NCBI RefSeq assembly: GCF_000740675.1
Contig: NZ_JPXI01000024.1
Location: 62,001-126,000 of the forward strand
DNA length: 64,000 nucleotides
Direction: 5' to 3'
Source: Massilia sp. BSC265
GTDB taxonomy: Bacteria > Pseudomonadota > Gammaproteobacteria > Burkholderiales > Burkholderiaceae_D
Shown in pieces: positions 61,631 through 64,000 of the stretch (position 1 is the first letter of the stretch; the number at the start of each line of letters is the position of its first letter). The translations under genes and the position numbers were made by a program. The notes under the pieces were generated by a model. The model saw nothing but the letters and a program-made list of their open reading frames with translations. It was not told the DNA's origin and ran no database searches.

Positions 61631-64000
61631 ATGCAATTCTCCGAAAACTGGCTCCGCTCCATGGTCGATCCGAAGATGACCTCTAGCGAACTGTCCCACC
61701 TGCTGACGATGTCCGGCCTGGAAGTCGAAGAGGTCGAAGCCGTCGCGCCGCCGTTCTCGAACGTGGTGGTGGCCGAAGTGAAGGAAGTGGCCAAGCACCC
61801 GAACGCCGACCGCCTGAACGTCTGCCAGGTGGACGTGGGCACCGGCGAGCTCCTGAACATCGTCTGCGGCGCGCCGAACGTGCGTGCGGGCATGAAGGCG
61901 ATCTGCGCCAAGGCCGGCGCCGTGCTGCCGCCGGGCCTTGATGGCAAGCCGTTCGAAATCAAGGTCGGCAAGCTGCGCGGCGTCGAGTCGCAGGGCATGA
62001 TGTGCTCGGCCAAGGAACTGAAGATCTCGGAAGAGGGCAGCGGCCTGATGGAACTGCCGGCAGACGCACCGGTCGGCACCAGCATCCGCGACTACCTCGG
62101 CCTGGACGACCTGAAGTTCACCATCAAGCTGACCCCGAACAAGGCGGACTGCCTGTCGGTGCTGGGCGTGGCGCGGGAAGTAGCAGCCCTGACTGGCACC
62201 CCGCTGCACGTGCCGACCACCAAGCAGGTCGCGGTCAACCTGAATGAGACCTTGCCGGTGAGGATCTCGGCCCCGGACCTGTGCGGCCGCTTCTCGGGGC
62301 GCGTCATCCGCGGCTTGAACGCGCGCGCCGCCACCCCGGAGTGGATGGTCCAGCGCCTCGAACGCAGCGGCCAGCGTTCGGTGTCGGCCCTGGTCGACAT
62401 CTCGAACTACGTGATGCTCGAAGTCGGCCGTCCCTCGCACGTGTTTGACCTGGCCAAGATCCACGGCGGTTTGGATATCCGCTGGGGCAAGAAAGGCGAG
62501 ACCCTCAAACTCCTGAACGGCAATACCATCGAGGTCGACGAGTGGGTCGGCGTGATCGCTGACGACAAGGAAATCGAATCGCTGGCCGGCATCATGGGCG
62601 GCGACTCCACCGCCGTCACGCTGGACACCACCGACATCTACCTGGAAGCCGCCTTCTGGTGGCCGAACGCCATCCAGGGCCGCGCCCGCAAGTACAATTT
62701 CTCCACCGACGCGGCCTACCGCTTCGAGCGCGGCGTCGACTATGCGACCACCGTCGAGCATATCGAACGCATTACCGCCCTGATCGTCGAGATCTGCGGC
62801 ACTGCCGAGACGAAAGTCGGCCCGGTCGACGACCAGGCAGTGAACCTGCCCCAGCCGAAGTCGGTCGCCATGCGCACGGCGCGCGCCGCCAAGGTGATCG
62901 GCGTGCCCTTGAGCGACGAGGTGGTGGCCGACATCTTTACCCGCTTGCAGCTGCCGTTCACGTTTGACGCCGGCGTGTTCCAGGTGACCTCGCCCTCGTA
63001 CCGCTTCGACATCGAGATCGAAGAAGACCTGATCGAGGAAGTGGCGCGCGTGTACGGCTTCGAGAACATCCCGGCCAACCCGCCGGTCGCGGCAAGCAGC
63101 ATGCTGATCGCGCCCGAAAACACCCGCTCGCTGTTCGCGATCCGCCACCAGCTGGCCGACCTGGGTTACCAGGAAACCGTCAACATGAGCTTCGTCGAGG
63201 CCCAGTGGGAACAGGATTTCGCGGCGAACGGCGATCCGATCCGTCTGCAGAATCCGATCGCCAGCCAGATGAGCGTGATGCGCTCGAGCCTGGTGGGCAG
63301 CCTGGTGGCCAACGTGCGCTACAACGTCAACCGCAAGGCCGGCCGCGTGCGCGTGTTCGAAGTGGGCGCGGTCTTCAAGCGCAATCCGGAAGTCCGGGAC
63401 GGCCCGCTGTCGGTGGCCGGTTTCGACCAGCCCAAGCGCGTCGCCGCCATCGCCTACGGCCCGTTTGTCGACGAGCAGTGGGGCGAGAAGACCCGCGCCG
63501 TGGACTTCTTCGACGTCAAGGCCGACCTGGAAAGCCTGTTCGCTCCGGCGGCCCTCCGCTTCGTGAAGGGCGAGCATCCGGCACTGCACCCGGGCCGCAG
63601 CGCTTTTGTGGAACTCGACGGCAAGCAAATCGGTTTCATCGGCGAGCTGCATCCGCGCTGGCTGCAGAAGTACGACCTACCCCAGGCGCCGGTCCTGTTC
63701 GAGGTCGATGCCGACGCGCTGCGCCAGCGTGCCGTGCCGGCCTACACCGAGATTTCCAAGTTCCCGGGCGCGACCCGCGACCTGGCGCTGGTGGTGAAGC
63801 AGGGCGTCCCGGCCCAGGAAGTGCTCGATGCCTTCCAGGCCGAGATCGCTGCCAATCCGGGTGGAAAGATCGTGCAAGCCGTTGTTTTGTTTGATGAATA
63901 CCGCGGCAAGGGCCTGGAGACGGATGAAAAAAGCCTTGCTTTCCGCTTTGGCTTGCAAGATACTCAATCGACGCTGCAGGACGACGCGGTGGATGCCATC
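61631..64000 (+). CDS. pheT: Phenylalanyl-tRNA synthetase beta subunit (3' end outside window)
   Basis: The first 790 codons of an open frame from ATG 61631 that is still open at base 64000. Domains in order are the N-terminal tRNA-binding/OB part ([20 protein letters not shown], then CGAPNVRAG), the B3/B4 editing region ([19 protein letters not shown] in part), the B5 and inactive class II-like core, and the start of the C-terminal ferredoxin-like anticodon domain ([18 protein letters not shown]). Compared with the usual ~800-residue beta subunit, only about 15-20 codons should be missing. Confidence 0.96.
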   Translation, partial: MQFSENWLRSMVDPKMTSSELSHLLTMSGLEVEEVEAVAPPFSNVVVAEVKEVAKHPNADRLNVCQVDVGTGELLNIVCGAPNVRAGMKAICAKAGAVLPPGLDGKPFEIKVGKLRGVESQGMMCSAKELKISEEGSGLMELPADAPVGTSIRDYLGLDDLKFTIKLTPNKADCLSVLGVAREVAALTGTPLHVPTTKQVAVNLNETLPVRISAPDLCGRFSGRVIRGLNARAATPEWMVQRLERSGQRSVSALVDISNYVMLEVGRPSHVFDLAKIHGGLDIRWGKKGETLKLLNGNTIEVDEWVGVIADDKEIESLAGIMGGDSTAVTLDTTDIYLEAAFWWPNAIQGRARKYNFSTDAAYRFERGVDYATTVEHIERITALIVEICGTAETKVGPVDDQAVNLPQPKSVAMRTARAAKVIGVPLSDEVVADIFTRLQLPFTFDAGVFQVTSPSYRFDIEIEEDLIEEVARVYGFENIPANPPVAASSMLIAPENTRSLFAIRHQLADLGYQETVNMSFVEAQWEQDFAANGDPIRLQNPIASQMSVMRSSLVGSLVANVRYNVNRKAGRVRVFEVGAVFKRNPEVRDGPLSVAGFDQPKRVAAIAYGPFVDEQWGEKTRAVDFFDVKADLESLFAPAALRFVKGEHPALHPGRSAFVELDGKQIGFIGELHPRWLQKYDLPQAPVLFEVDADALRQRAVPAYTEISKFPGATRDLALVVKQGVPAQEVLDAFQAEIAANPGGKIVQAVVLFDEYRGKGLETDEKSLAFRFGLQDTQSTLQDDAVDAI

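Noticed and set aside
61613..63652. A 679-codon minus-strand frame at the right end
   Set aside because: Antisense to pheT, which is a full-length, strongly conserved gene in the plus strand.

Overview
The window looks like chromosomal DNA of a GC-rich betaproteobacterium. The best fit is Burkholderiales, family Oxalobacteraceae, close to Massilia or Telluria. The reasons are the gene order tRNA-Val, thrS, infC, rpmI, rplT, pheS, pheT at the right end, the compact high-GC coding style, ketone-body/PHB-type metabolism (CoA transferase pair, 3-hydroxybutyrate dehydrogenase, ETF-ubiquinone oxidoreductase) and an aryl-polyene pigment locus. This is inference from gene content; no rRNA gene is present. 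I saw no insertion sequence, prophage, CRISPR array or integron.

Left part (1-20.7 kb). It opens inside recB, followed by recD. Next are an RDD membrane protein, a D-alanyl-D-alanine endopeptidase (pbpG), a solitary sulfate-binding protein, a GNAT acetyltransferase, a Tat-exported M15-type peptidase (DUF882), a DUF378 membrane protein and a YfcE-like phosphoesterase. A GH16 glucanase then appears to have lost its 5' end where a methyltransferase gene begins. An amino-acid ABC binding protein and permease follow without an ATPase gene. Three small Gln/Gly-rich disordered proteins lie in a row on the minus strand. An esterase, ETF-QO, a short-chain dehydrogenase and a thioesterase close the section.

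Centre (21.1-39.0 kb). About 21 same-strand genes, mostly overlapping or a few bases apart, form an aryl-polyene-type type II polyketide/fatty-acid locus. It has a chain-length-factor-like KS, two acyltransferases, two acyl carrier proteins, an adenylation-hotdog fusion, a methyltransferase, a glycosyltransferase, an aromatic ammonia lyase, a thioesterase, a LolA-like carrier, an MMPL exporter, a DUF3261 lipoprotein, two ketosynthases, a dehydratase, a ketoreductase and a phosphopantetheinyl transferase. Together they can plausibly make an aryl starter acid, load it on an ACP, extend it to a polyene, esterify it to a lipid or sugar and deliver it to the outer membrane. Two exported proteins of unknown role sit between the last ketosynthase and the phosphopantetheinyl transferase.

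Right-centre (39.0-56.6 kb). A PAS-LuxR regulator stands divergent to a succinyl-CoA:3-ketoacid CoA-transferase pair. A BlaI-type repressor and an M56 membrane protease with a TonB-like C-terminal domain form a two-gene unit with a palindromic operator candidate. Then come dctA, a decayed amidohydrolase pseudogene, bdhA with a small downstream gene, an alpha/beta hydrolase, a RidA protein, relA, an MlaE/MlaD-type lipid-transport pair with a lipoprotein, a secreted copper-radical-oxidase-like protein, a thioredoxin-reductase-like flavoprotein and a CDF metal exporter.

Right end (56.6-64.0 kb). tRNA-Val(GAC) has its own promoter, then the thrS-infC-rpmI-rplT-pheS-pheT translation cluster follows, with several RNA-level control candidates: an AUA start on infC, a structured infC-rpmI gap and an intrinsic terminator just before pheS. 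pheT runs off the window a few codons before its expected end.
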